This document shows positions 30,751 through 43,900 of a stretch of DNA of 64,000 bases, piece after piece. Source of the stretch: Amoebophrya sp. A120. Lineage: Eukaryota; Sar; Dinophyceae; Syndiniales; Amoebophryaceae. Location: NCBI GenBank assembly GCA_905178155.1, contig CAJINV010000014.1, forward strand, positions 1,567,984 to 1,631,983, written 5' to 3'. The position numbers and the translations under genes were made by a program. Positions within the stretch are counted from its first letter, which is position 1. The number at the start of each line of letters is the position of its first letter. The notes under the pieces are model-generated. The model was not told the origin of the DNA and made no database searches. It worked only from the letters and a program-made list of their open reading frames with translations.

Positions 30751-33465
30751 ATGAAACCTACACTCAGAGTCAAATTGCGAGCTGCGTTCGCGGTTGTCCT
30801 CCATTTCACCCTCCTTGCCGACCACCAAGTCTCTGCCTGCGCCCTCAATTCGCAGGTATGGGCGTACCGACAAGGCACTTATCCTCAAGAAAAACTACGA
30901 CGTCCCCACCACCCTGCACACTTGTGGTCAACACCAGTGTAGTGGTGCTTGGCTGCGAAAGCAGGATCACAAAGCGATTACCGTGTAAATATCGTGAACA
31001 AGACGAGTTGTGGAGAAATAGCAATACAAGTTCGATGGAAGCATTAAGAACTACAACCTTAGAAAAATAGTGTTGCTCCTCACTGGGATCATGCGCGTCG
31101 TGAGACGAGACATGCATCCTCAGTATCATGTAAATTCAAATTGGCATGACAAGACATGAGAAGAACTCTGGGGAGGTCGTGGGGACGTTTTTCCTTAGGA
31201 TGCCCTTCCGGGGAAAATCAAGGCCAACGTGGAGAAGCTGACGCCGGAAAGGTTGATGTCCATGAACGGGGGTGTCACCGAGGAACTAGTGGTCGGCAGC
31301 GAACCCCCGGGCGCGTGGGTGTCGTGGCCGGACGACTTGCTGCTGTGCCCACGAAATAACGCCTACAGCTACGCGAACCTCGCGCACCGGAAAAATTGCT
31401 GGCGGTCCCAGTCTATGAACTGCAAAAGTATCGTACTCGTATAAATGCATTACAAATTTCCTCAGCATGAGAAATAAAATTTGTAATGCAGATTTGACTT
31501 GACAAGGAAATTTGTAATGCATGACTGCAAGATACTTTTGCACAGGATACAGTCGCAGATGTTTACGTTGATGAACGTGGCGGTGCCGTGCGGTGGCGTC
31601 GTCGTCGCCGCAGAGGAGGTATGCATTGCAAATATGTCTGGGTCTGGAAGATGGCGAGACTTCTCATGCTAGTTTGGCATGGCGCTGAGCTCTGTATTGC
31701 GTGGCCACGAACACCTCCTCTTGTCTGTCATGCAAAAACGATGCTTCTCATGCGGAATACGCAACACAGAGCCACGAGAAAATCTGTCATGCTTGGCGGT
31801 GCATTACAATGCGCTTTCTGTTCACTGACATGCATCACAAGTTTCCAGCCCCAGACACATTTGCACTTGATAGGAGGAAGAACTGTTCGGGGTCCCGTTG
31901 GAAGCGTGGCTCGCGGTGTTGGGCGGGGTGGTCATCGTCGTGGTGGTCGTCGTTTGCTTCATCGGGAAGGAGCGGACCAAGCTCGCGTTCCTTGACGCGT
32001 GCATTTGCTTCTTCCCGCGGGAGGTGAGGGAGAAGCGCGCGCAGGAGAAACAGCGGGCCCGGGAGGCGATGATGGACATGAAGCAACTGGATGCGGAGGA
32101 AAGGGAACTGGACGCTGCGGAGAGGGAACATGTCCGGAAGAAGCAGGCGCTGGAGAAGCACCACGCGGCGTTGGACGACACGAAGCAAACCCACGCGCTG
32201 GGCTATCAGAAGGAAAAATCCCCCCTCCCCACATCGAAACGAAGTTTCTGATGCTGGATTTGCGTACACAAATCAGATTTGTCTTGCAGTAGAGGACTGC
32301 AGGCCCATATCATGCCCATGCACAGAGGTTTTGGCCTAGGCAGTTAGCATGAGGAACGTCTATGCCGTAGAAGGACCAACAGCATTACAAACCGCCTGCA
32401 TAATGGGGCGGAGTCTGTGGGGTTGCTTTCTTGCATCACAGATGCGATTTGTGGTCACAAATCAGCATGACAAATTTTCATAGGCCTGCCTTATCGATAT
32501 GGGGAGAGGGGATTTTTCCTTACGATATGGGCCACACGCAAGCGAGTTCGAAGGCGGACCAGCTGAAGGTGAACAAGGCGGCGCTGGTATTCCGTGTAAA
32601 AACATCCCCACGACCCCAGAGTTGTCATGCATTTCTGCATGCCAAAAAAGTTTCTCATGCGGAGCCCTATGAGAAGCATTTTCTATTCGTGTTTTGGCAT
32701 TTGCGATGCTAGAATCAGCATCCTATGCTAGATCTGTGATGCTTCTGAACTAGCTAAACAGGACTACACTACGAGGACAAACTTGTCATGCCAAACAACC
32801 AAAGCTGGCTGATTTGTCTAGCAGATTTCCCATCTTGGCTCTGGTAGGTGTGGGGCCGTTTTTAATCAGGATAGCTGGACCGCGCGGCCAATGCGGACTA
32901 CGTGGAGAGGCTGGATAACAAGTTGCACACCAACTACAACGAGCCCATCGAGCCGATCACGGCCAAGGTGTCGCCAGAAATCGAGATGCGGGGTTTGTTC
33001 CCCGCGCGGCGCTCCCCCTTTCAGCCACCGCCCTTGTACGGGCACAAGGTGGTGGACTACGAGCAGGAAAGGCAGGAGCTCGAGCAAACCTCGAAAATCA
33101 AACTCTCGGCCAGCGGACCGGGGGGCCCGGGCGCGCCGCCGAAGCCCCCACCACCAAAGAAGCCGGTGCCGTGGGTGGAAGTAGCGGGGGTGCCGACCAC
33201 GCCGGTTCCACTGCGGACGGCGCCCGTGAAGTTGGACGAAAATGATGGCGTTGAAAAGCCGCCGAGTGGTGGTCCCAGTGGTAAACAGGCGGAAGGCGGT
33301 AATGTTAAAGCGGGTGAAACTACAACAAGCACAACCACAACTGGAGGGCAAAGACCAGCTAGTAGTAAACCCGGAGGAGGTGGTGGTCCTGTGACAGAGG
33401 TGGAGTTGCAACACCACAAACAACAAATGTTCACCAATCCGATGGCAAAAATTGCAGAAGTGTAG
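30751..33465 (+). CDS. Type I single-pass membrane protein with cytoplasmic coiled coil
   Basis: I do not recognise the family. ATG 30751 begins a signal peptide (LRAAFAVVLHFTLLADHQVSAC). After introner removal there is an ectodomain (ANVEKLTPERLMSMNGG, PDDLLLCPRNNAYSYANL). A strong membrane helix follows (WLAVLGGVVIVVVVVVCFIG, about 31900-31960), then a charged coiled coil (REKRAQEKQRAREAMMDMKQ ... EREHVRKKQALEKHH). The tail is Pro/Gly-rich (PPPPKKPVPW) and ends KIAEV with TAG at 33463-33465. Exons are about 30751-30879, 31202-31413, 31555-31618, 31874-32203, 32533-32586 and 32875-33465. Four of five junctions are fixed by exact 5-bp TSDs; the first is resolved only to a few bases. Five introners in one small gene make it a good test gene for the splicing claim. 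Confidence 0.7.
30880..31201 (+). mobile_element. Family-F introner (about 322 bp)
   Basis: Left TATCCTCAAGAAAAACTACG then ACGTCCCC; right GGGGACGTTTTTCCTTAGGA. Flanks GCACTT/GCCCTT are similar but the exact junction is unresolved. Confidence 0.7.
31414..31549 (+). mobile_element. Family-A introner (136 bp), non-canonical
   Basis: Exact TSD CAGTC (31409-31413, 31550-31554). TIR TGCAAAAGTATC (31421-31432) matches GATACTTTTGCA (31531-31542) perfectly. Ends TATGAAC and GGATA. Removal gives WRSQSQMFTL in frame. No register of the TSD yields GT-AG. Confidence 0.95.
31620..31872 (+). mobile_element. Family-B introner (253 bp), GT-AG
   Basis: Exact TSD GGAGG (31615-31619, 31873-31877). Left TATGCATTGCAAATATGTCT, right AGACACATTTGCACTTGATA. 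The last G of the left TSD plus T gives GT, and A plus the first G of the right TSD gives AG. It joins AAEE to EELFGV. Confidence 0.95.
32204..32527 (+). mobile_element. Family-F introner (324 bp), non-canonical
   Basis: Exact TSD TGGGC (32199-32203, 32528-32532). Left TATCAGAAGGAAAAATCCCC, right GGGGATTTTTCCTTACGATA. Removal gives HALGHTQASS in frame. No GT-AG register exists. Confidence 0.95.
32588..32873 (+). mobile_element. Family-F introner (286 bp), GT-AG
   Basis: Exact TSD GCTGG (32583-32587, 32874-32878). Left TATTCCGTGTAAAAACATCC, right GGCCGTTTTTAATCAGGATA. The intron is GT-AG. It joins KAALD to RAANADYVE. Confidence 0.9.
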
Positions 33466-34998
33466 CAAAAAATCGATTCTTGAGAGGAAGAAAGTAGCAG
33501 AAGCCCACAGCAGCATGACTGGCGTCGATCGACGTCACAAGGGAACTGGGCGACGGCATCAGCTGCACACTTGAACTTCTCACGAAGTAACGTTTTTCTC
33601 TCTGCTATTCCATCAAATTTTCGTTTATTTCCAGCACATTTTTTATTTTTTCATTTTCTACATTACGGCTTGCCAACTCGCCCCCTAATATTGGTCTTGC
33701 CTTTATTGCTCCTTGATGTTCAGAAATATTTATCTATAGACTTTTTCCTAAATTGAGGAATGTTATGTAAGTGCATCAAATGCATCAATAAAAGCTTTTA
33801 CATCATGTACAGTATCAGTAATTTACTCCATTATCTATGTTTCCTCAATTCATCAAATTCAAATTTAGCCAGTAGGTCCTCATGCCCCCTTGCTCTTCGT
33901 TTTACATGTTGTGGTAAAAAGAATTTTATTCGAGTAGTCACGAACCAGCACCGGCTGTTCACGTTGATAAAGCTTCTTTTGCTCGCGTTGTATCTGAATC
34001 ACATCAAGGGAAATCTTGCAGCGGAGGCCCAACTACCTGCGCATCGTTGCTGCGTTTTTCCGTTGCCCACGTTGGGGGGAGGTTCGTTTCGGTTTCTGTT
34101 CGATTGGTATTCACTTGTCAGTCGAGGTCGACAAGGCACAGGATGATTGGTATCATGTATAACTACAAGCTTATTTTCCAGTACAGGTTTAGAAACAGCC
34201 GGATTCCATGATGAAGAGCAGGAAATCACACACACATGAGGGGAAGAAGGTTGAGCATTTATGGAGCGGGGGCAGCCGCCTAAAGAAAATTTGAGGTTGA
34301 GTTGAGGCTCAGCTTGCACTTGTTTCGGCGGGTTTTGCGTATATATCTGCCCTGCTGCATGAGAGAGTAAAAGAAGTTTTTTATCTCCTACTCCTATTGC
34401 TTTTTTTCACCTCGTCCAAACTTTGTCTCGTTGGATGAACGAAGAGTGAGAGCAGGAGCACAAGGACAAGCAAACAAGGCCGCGCAGCACAGGAGAAGGT
34501 GAAGGACTTTTGCTAGTGTCTGTTGCTATTTCAACATCAGCGTCCGATCTTGGTGTCGACGGTCCTTTTGTTTTTGTTGCTCGGAGAAGCAGAAGCCCCC
34601 TCCTCCTGTGTTTGTTGTACCGCCTCGCGCCATCCAACGACGAACGAGAAGGGAAGAGGCCGCTCAGCATTGAAAACTACCGAATGCTAGTGTACGTGCT
34701 GCTCCCCCTCTTGGTGTAGTGTTTTGTCCACCTGACCTGGCTGCAAGCAAGAAACACGGTTTCCCCTTGACGGACCTGCTGTCGTGGCTCGCGGCTCGAA
34801 GGAGCCGCGCTCCTCCTATCCTCCTCGACCTCTTGTTCTACGCGTGTCGTGCAGCACTGCACAGGAAAATAGGAAAACAAGAACGCCGCGACGAGCCGTC
34901 AGCTGCAACTGAGAAAGGTGCTGCTGAGAAGCACTGTTGAAGTGGTTGTGCAACTTCATTTTGCTCCGCAACAAAGGAAGATAAAGTAAAGATTGAAG
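33466..34998 (+). other. Intergenic, no supported gene
   Basis: AT-rich, then mixed sequence. Short ORFs only (the best, at 34407-34940, have no family features). No RNA gene or introner pair seen. Confidence 0.45.
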
Positions 34999-37900
34999 AT
35001 GAGCAAGCCGACGAAAAACGCCAGCAAGAAAACCACTGCAGCCGCCCCCAAGAAATTAGCGGTTCATACTAACGCCGTCATTTTGCAAATGCAATATCTA
35101 TGGATTTTATTCCGCAGTGCTCTTATAGACAACCTGATCTCATCCATTTCATCATCTGTAACGCATTTCATCTTGCCTGTCATCTCCTCGGTTTTTGCTA
35201 TAGTTCTTAAGCAAAGAAGTAAATCCACAACATGAACAACATTGACATTCATAGGCTTTCACTTTTTCAAGAACTCGCCGGCTTATTTCATCATCATCAG
35301 GCTCCCAAAATTCCTGGTCGCAACCCCCGGGAATATGCGGTGGTCTCTGCAACTTGGCTGCGCAAGATATGGAGGGATTCTCAAACGTTACGCTCTCAGC
35401 TGTTACGTGATGGATTTGTGATGCAAAAACAGCAAAAGCGAAAGAGGGAAGATTGCGCACTTCGCATAACAAGAAAATCTCGTGGGGCCTGGTGCGAGAA
35501 GATGAATTTGTTATGCGAAGTGCCTTGATTGTGTGGCGGCTTATGCTACTTACTTAATTTAGCATGGGTACAAAGCAAGCAACCGTTGAGGGCGTAACGT
35601 TTGGGAACCCCATACAAGATCCAAACCGAGTTTCCCACGAGCGCAAATACAGCGTCACCGACAACGGGTACTACAGGCGGAGCTGCAGCAGAAAGTAACA
35701 AACCAAGCAGGGTTGTGAAAAATCCGAACAACTACACAAACATCCCGTCGAGACAAATTTCGCACCAATCCGAGCAGCCCGTGCAGACCAGCCGAATCCC
35801 GGCACCGCGGGCCGATGCTCTTGACGAAGAGCTTTCTCGGATGGCAGTGGCGGGCAAGCCCTCGCTTATCCCGCCACCAAAAGTGGTGGCGCAGCACGGT
35901 AGTGGTACCAACGCGCCGGCGCGGGGAAAGATGGCGGCGGGGGGGCAAGGGGTCGCCGCCACCGGGACGAAGAAGGGCACTGGTAAAATGAGTGGCGGGC
36001 GTGCAGCTGCTATCAAATGTAAAAATGTCTGGGTCTGGAAGAATGCAACTTGTGATGCTGCATTTGGATTCCAGAAAAATCTGTATTGCATGAGTACCAA
36101 AAGGAATGCAATTTTTGCTACGCGGAGAGGGCATGTGTCATGCGGAATAGGCATCAAGAAGCTCTCAAAAAATCTGTGATACTAAGGCATGCATAACAGA
36201 CATCAGGGCTCATGCAAAACGTGCATGACAAGTGTCAGAATCTTCCAGACCCAGACATTTTTACAATCCATAGCTGCTCCGGGAAAGCAACAGGGAGCTG
36301 CAGGCACTATAGGGGCGTTCGATCATGTGCAGGTTGGCGTGCCAGGAGGGGGAGGAGTCGGTGGAGGTTCTGAAAACATCATGAATCTCGTGCCCCCGCA
36401 AGACGATAACAATGTGACCATCACGAACTTCGGAGGAGGTGCTGGTGGGGCACCCGCACTGGTTGGAGCTCCGGCCGGTGGTCCCCATCAGAGCAACCCA
36501 TATCAGCAACAAGGAGCGCCTCTGCGCTACAACGACGTCGCACCTGCTGCACAGCCAGGACCTCTAAACAACTACCACCCAGCAACCTCTTCCACGAGTA
36601 ATCCGTATGGTTCCCCGTCCGGAGTAGGGAATAATCAGAACTATGTATCAACCAGAAATAAAGTGCTAACGTGAAGGGTTTTTTTGCAGCAGATGGGCGT
36701 GAAGATGAGAGATTTATATATTCGTCTATGTATAATCGTGCATGCCATGCAAAAATACGAATGCACCATGTGTCGTCCTCACATTACAAACACAATATCT
36801 TTACAACTACCCGTTGACACTTTTTTCTGGGATACTTTCTGGCGAACAACCCTTTGTACCAACCCGCCCAGTATCTGCAGCAGCCGCCAGGCTATGGTAG
36901 TTATGACCACAGGGCCGCACCCCAACACCAGCACCTCCAGCACCCTGGTGCCACGAGTACTACGACCTCTCCACACCAGCCGCAGTCCAGTAATATGCAA
37001 CTCGCCGGGCAGAACATTGTCTACCCTCGTGGCCGCAGGGACCCGAACGCGCCGCATCCGCACTCGCCCTCCACGGTGCAAAACCCCTTTGTTCTGGGGC
37101 CAGCAGCTCCGGGGCAACAGCATGGTAGTAGTTCTATGATGCAGCAGCAGCAGCCGACGTCTATGGCGCCGTTGGGGAGCCAACACGTGCAACACCCTGG
37201 AGGCGGAGGTGGACCTCCGCAAAGTAATTACCTAGCAGCCCCTGCGCCTGCTCAAGCCGGCCGAGCAGGACCGGGCGTGCCGGTTGGTGCGGTGGGAGGG
37301 CCGTATCATCTCCAGCAGCGACCTGGCGTTGGTAATGTGGTAGCTGCGCCACTGCAGCAATATCCGAACCCATACCAATATCCCAAGCAAAAAGTGTTAC
37401 AGTTTCTACGCATTTGCTGTGAACAAGACTAAGGCAACACAAACTTTCTCTAGTGCATAGTAGTAGTAGACGAGGAAACCTGCAAGGAAGACCAAGGCAG
37501 AGATCACGATAAGCAGGCTGAGGAGCTGCAATATAAATAACAAGGCTTCTGAGCCTATCTTCCGGCGTAACAGAGCTTGCTTGGTTTGCAACACAATGTG
37601 TGCAGCACTTTTTTCTTCGCATAACCAGCAACCCGGCGGGCCTGCTCCTCCGGTCAAGAACTACTACGGCCAACAGCACCAGCCGGTTCCGACGGGGGCA
37701 GGTGCAGGTCGTATGCACTGCCAAAGAATTATCATCGCATTCACTAGAAGTAAAAACAAGTCTACCATCGGTTGTGGTCGCATGAGCAATTTCATCTACC
37801 ACGGCGGCAAATAGATGAAATTTCAATTTGTATATGCAGATCTCCATAGAAGGATCAGATCTGCCATTTTGCATCAACGTTGGCATTGATAAGAAGAAGC

Positions 37901-40900
37901 GCGCTAGTGGTCATGATGATGATGGTACTTACTTTTACAGTGGATAGCCCCGGGCGGGCAGCAAGAACAATATCACCAGCACGTGCAGCCCAGCAACAGA
38001 GTTGTCAACCTCGACGCGCCGGTCAGGCTAGAAAGCCCCCGGGGTGGCAGGAAGCTTGTGGTGCACCAGAGAAATATTAATCACAACAACATGCCACCGC
38101 AAAATCAATTTCAGCCGCCTGGCGGGGTAGGAGGTGGACATATGCCACTTCAGCAACTACCGGGAGGCGGAGGTGCAGCTAGTGGCGCCGCCGGCCCAGC
38201 AAATAATTACCCAATGCAGCTTCAGCAGCCTGCTCCTTTCCCGCACACCGCGCACCAGCCTCAAATCCTCCAGCTGGGCCACCCGCACCCGCCGACGTCC
38301 CAACTACCTCCCGGCGCGGCTGCAGGACCAGGAGGGTACGCGGAATTCACTCCGCCGGCGAACGTCGGCCCCCCGGCGGCTTTCGGCTCGGCGGGCGGGC
38401 CGAGCAGTGGGGGCAGCGGGGCCGGGATGTATGGACTGATGAACAACACGCCGCAGTTGCCAAGCCCCGGCGGAGTTGCCGCAGTTGCAGCCCCCGCGCC
38501 GGCGCATCAACAACTACCAGTCACGACGCACCAATTAACCAATAACCGGATCATATGGAGCTGTCAGGTTTGAAATCGTCAAAGTTGAGATAGTTTGCCA
38601 CGCATAGAATGCAACGCAGAAAGCGCCTGTCTTGCAGAGTAGGCAAGCGAGGCAGATTGTAAGCCTGTTTCGGGGTAGAAATAGAGCTGCTGAAGTAGCA
38701 CGACAAAAGGCGTCTTCCTTACCCAAACAGCATTACAAACTGGACTTCGGCTCTACTCATATTTGTCATGCGCCGCTTAGAAAATGGGCTTGCAACTGGC
38801 ATCGATTTTATGCATTACAAGTTATTTCAACTTCGTCGATTTCAACTCTGACACATCCATAGATGAATTCCACGAAGCTTTTTTTCGACCCGGAAGAGGA
38901 GGAAAGACTGCGCCGATATGAAAGCCTCAGAATGGAAATCCTCAAAGTGGAAATGATTTGTGATGCATGAAATGCAAGGCAAAAAAGACTGTATTGCGGA
39001 GGACACAATGGAGACCGACTATTGTCCTGCTAGGGGTGAAGAATTGGAGTGCTGCTTAGCACGCGAGAAGGGCACCCCTTTGCCTTAACCTGCATGACAG
39101 ACATGCTTTAAGGGCCCAGGAAATTTGTCATGCGCCGACTACAAATGGTGCTACAACTGGAGTCGTTTTTTTGCATTACAGTTTCCACTTTGAGGATTTC
39201 CAACCTGAGGGTGTCATAGCCGAAAGCGCATGGACCAAGCCCGCGACCTGGCGCAACAGGTCGAGGAAAAACGGAGACAGCGGGAGGTATGGGAGTGTCA
39301 GAATCGAAATTGATAAAGTAAAAGTTGTACAAAATGTAATTTGGCCTGTCTTGTGAGAGGCGGAAAATGAGGCGAGCCATAACATAAGCCTTTTTCGAGG
39401 TAGACAGCTTTCTTTGTCCAAACAGCATGACAGACTGACTTCAGGCGTTCCCAAAATTTGTCATGCACCAGTGAGCAAGTGGGTCGGGGTCCCGGTCCGG
39501 GTCCAACTGGTACCTTTTTTTATGCATGGCAAATCAGAATTTCAGCCTTGTGGATTTCGAACCTGGGAGATCCATAGGAAGAGGAGAGGCTGAAAATGGA
39601 GGAGGAGAATCGGAGTATCAAGTGCAAATATGTCTGGGTCTGGAAGACGAGTGAGACTTGTGACGTTGCCTGTGCATTCTAAAGATATCTGTGTTGCATG
39701 AGCAGCAAGAGGAGTCCAGTTCTTGGCACGCGGAGTGGGCGTCTCGGATGCGTGATAAGGAGCATCAAGAAGCTCCTCTCAAGAAATCTGTGAGGCTACG
39801 ACCCGCATCACAGACCCCACGGCTGCGGGTCATGCAAAATGTGAATGGCCAACCTTGCGGTGCAACCTTCCAGATGACCCAGACATATTTGCAATGCATA
39901 AGGAGAGAGGACGAGCGCATCCAGCGCGAACAGGAGGAAATGCGGCACAGATATGAGCAGGAAGTCGGGTACTTCTAGTATGAGAATAAGAATAAGTAGC
40001 TATCTTCAAGATGGACGGACCACATGATCAACCAACTTTAATTCTATATAGAAGTATTTGTATTTGTATTTCGAGTTGTCTGACTGTTCGCCCGGCGCCC
40101 TTGTAATTTGGTTGGTTTTCTAAATCATGTTTATGTTACGACCCGCAAGAAGTCTATACCTATAGACGTCTAAAAGTAAAAATGCGCATCGATTTTTGTA
40201 TATGAAACTACCTACAACAGATGAGTAGAAAATTAAAATCTCCACAGCCCCGGCCGCGGCTCATCTTCCACAAACGACCCGCCACAGATGATGCACAGCA
40301 GCACGCCAAACTTGCAGAATAGCACAACCGGACCGCCACCAGGCCACCACCAGGAGAACTACAACCACGCGAACAACTATCAAAGTAACTATGGAGAAGT
40401 GGAGATTTCCGTCCAAGGCTATGATCCACAAAAAAAGACCCAACATCCCCATCCAATTTTTGTCATGCAAAACACGCATCAAGTTCAAGTCCTGTGCTTC
40501 TCATGCAGAAAATGGATGGAGGTGGGTGCTTTATTTTCCAGGTGGATAAGTTCGGCGGGATAGTACCACAAGGCGGGGGAGGAGGTGGTACTCATGCTCC
40601 AGCTGGTGCACCTCCGCCGCAACCGCTACCCGCGACGTACAGTAATGATTACAACCAGCAGCCAATGAACAACTACAACAGCTACCAACAAGCGCCAGCG
40701 CCGATAATGCAGCAAAATCAAAATCTAAGTCAAAATCCGAACCTGTACGGGTCGCCCAATATGTACGCTGGTAGCAGCCTTGGCGGACACGACTCGTCGT
40801 TTCAAGAGGAAGACTACAACTACGGGATAGAAAACACTTCGTATCAGGATGAAAAGTGTCCTTCATCTACAGACGCCGGAAGACGAGGGGAAAACGAAAA

Positions 40901-43900
40901 GTGTCGATGCAAACAAGTTCGAGTTTTCTCAGATGAAAACTTTTTGCCTTGCATGAACAAACGACTACGAGTATTCCTGATCCAGAGGGTAGGCACCGTC
41001 GCAATCGTCCTCTACACGACAAATTATGTCCTCCTCGTGGCTGTTTGTTTGGCGTTTTTTGCAACAGATTCTACCTCCTCCCCACAGAAGGGGAACGAAT
41101 GGCTACATCAGGAACTTTTGCAATACAGACGCTTCAACATCCGGTCGCTGTAGCGCAGTGTGTTAGTTTAGCAAGGCAAAAATACGCTTTTTTTTCCGGC
41201 GGTAAAAGGGGCAGTTTTCTTTTTGATACTTCGATGCAGCAGCAAACCCACCTGCAGCCGCATCTGTCGACTACCAATCAAAAGCAGTCGTATCAAAACC
41301 AACAAGACGTGGACCGACAAAGGCAGGCGGACAAGGTGAGAAGGAGGATTCGCAGAAAAAGGAGGGCATCACAGGAAAAACTTGTTAGCGTTAACGGTTT
41401 CGAGCACGACTTGCAGTCATGATGCATGGCAGATCTTTTGCTGTTATCAAGCTGCATGGGATGCAATTGATTACCAAGAATTTGGGCGCGTTTATTTCGC
41501 ATGCGGGAACACGAATACTGAGACTGACTGCGTGCCGAATGCGCTTAACGTGAGCAACGCTTTTTCCTATGATAAAGGGAGTTAGAGGAGTTGGAGAAGC
41601 AGGGGGAAATTTATCCAGGAACAAAAACCGATCCCCAGCCATGCACTTTGTGATGCAAATGAACATGAAGCGTACGAGCCTCCTGCTGCCCTTCATCATG
41701 CTAAAGTGAGTCAACATGGGGATGAGTTTTTTTCTGAGAATAAAATGAACCCGACGCCGGAATATCTGCAGGAGCTGAGCGAGCATTGCAATAACGTACT
41801 AGTAGTTTTTTTAAGTAATTCTAATTGTAGCATACTAACTTGAACTTGGCTGGTGATGACTACAAGAAAATCCTTGCGGCATAATATAGAGAGCGTGGGC
41901 GCGGCGACTGAAGTAGTAGATATGCACGAGATTCGAATAGCTTCGCCCGCTGGGTGTGACATCGCAAACTTGCGCTAGAAGGAACAGTTTTCACAGAGGT
42001 CACTTGCCGCGACGGCGCGCGGGCGTTTTCGGTATCAACTGAGAAAGACACTGCTTCTGCTGTCGTGCCGCAGTGCGTTTCCAGCTGCAAGGAAGCCCAG
42101 CCGGAAGCACATTGAAAACGCATCCGCAGCGCATCCCAGCCGGAAATGCCTCTTCAGGGCATTTCTGCCGATGGTGGAGATCGAGCTAGAGACGCCCTCT
42201 CAGACAGAGCGTTTGCGTTCCTAGCTGGAAATCCAGCCAGAGAGGCCCCCTCCGTGCATTTCCAGCTGGAAGGAAATCTAGCCGGGAACGCATTGGAAAC
42301 GCACGCGCGACGCTTTTCCAGCTGGGAGCTCGGCTGGAGATGCCTGCTCAGCCCGTTTCTTCTAGCTGAAAGTAAATCCAGCCGGAGACGCAGCGAAAAT
42401 GCATCCGCGGTCTAATGGATGCCTTTGCAAAGCATGCCGAGCTGGAAACTCGGCTAGAGACGCCGCCGCAGTGCGTTTCTGCTTGGGAATCTAGCTAGCG
42501 ACGCCGTCTCAGTGCATTTCTAGCTGGAAACCCACCTAGGGACGCCGTCTCAGTTCGTTTCTAGCTAGAAATCCAGCCAGCGACGCCGCCCCGGTGTGTG
42601 TCCAGCAGGGAATCCAGCTAGCAATGCCGTCTCAGTGCCTTTCTAGCTGGAAGGAAATACAGCCGGAAAGGCAGCGGCAGCGTGTTTCCGCTATCGAAAA
42701 CACGAACGGCGCCGGCTTCCGTCTACGGCATATCGACGGAAGCCGGCACCGTTCGATATGCCGTGCGTGTTTCCGCTACGGCATATCGAACGGTCCCGGC
42801 TTCCGTCTCCGTCGGCTGCTCGCGATGTCTCCGTGCGCGCGATCCGCTAAAGCCTTTTTTCCTTAGGGATTTCAGTAAGGAAGCGACACGCGACCGCGCA
42901 GATCCGAGTGACCCCCTACGTCACTCCCCCCGCCCTTTCGATATGATGACACTGCGCCCCAATCTGTGTGAATGATTTTAAGATCTAAGATTATAACTAA
43001 GATGATGACTTTTGAGATGAAGACTTACATGCGGGGGGCCCTCGCCCCCCCCCCCGCGCCCCCCCCGCCCTTTCGATATGATGATACTGCGCCCCAATCT
43101 GTGCGAATAGTTTTCATTTTTAAGATGAAGACTTACATTGGGGGGGCCCTCCCCCCCCCTCTCGCCCCCCCCGCCCTTTCGATGTGATCCTATTGCGCCC
43201 CCATCTGTATGAATGATTTTGATTATGATCCCATTGCGCCCCAATCTGTATGAATAGTTTTCAAGTCTAAGACTATAACTGATCGATCTAAGATTATGAC
43301 TTTTACATGCGGGGGGCCCTCGCCCCCCCCCGCGCCCCCCCCCCCCTTGCGATATGGTGATACTGCGCCCGCCCAATCTGTGCGAATAGTTTTCATTTTT
43401 GAGATGAAGACTTACATGCGGGGGGCCCTCGCCCCCCCCGCGCCCCCCCCGCCCTTTCGATATGATCCTATTGCGCCCCAATCTGTATGAGTGATTTTGA
43501 CTATGATCCTACTGCGCCCCAATCTGTATGAATAATTTTTAAGTCTAAGACTATAATTGATCGATCTAAGACTATGACTTTTACATGCGGGGGGCCCTCG
43601 CCCCCCCCCGCGCCCCCCCCGCCCTTGCGATATGATGATACTGCGCCCCAATCTGTGCGAATAGTTTTCATTTTTAAGATGAAGACTTACATGCGGGGGG
43701 CCCTCGCCCCCCCCCGCGCCCCCCCCGCCCTTGCGATATGATGATATTGCGCCCCAATCTGTGCGAATAGTTTTCATTTTTAAGATGAAGACTTACATGT
43801 GGGGGGCCCTCGCCCCCCCCCGCGCCCCCCCCGCCCTTTCGATATGATCCTATTGCGCCCCAATCTGTATGAATGATTTTCATTTTGACTATGATCCTAT

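Noticed and set aside
31156-31359. ORF starting ATG 31156
   Set aside because: Wrong frame relative to the exon fixed by downstream TSD joins. Its start lies inside an introner.
42900-43900. Possible CRISPR-like array (repeats with spacers)
   Set aside because: Repeat units are long and C-tract based, spacing is irregular, there are no cas genes and the context is a eukaryotic intron.
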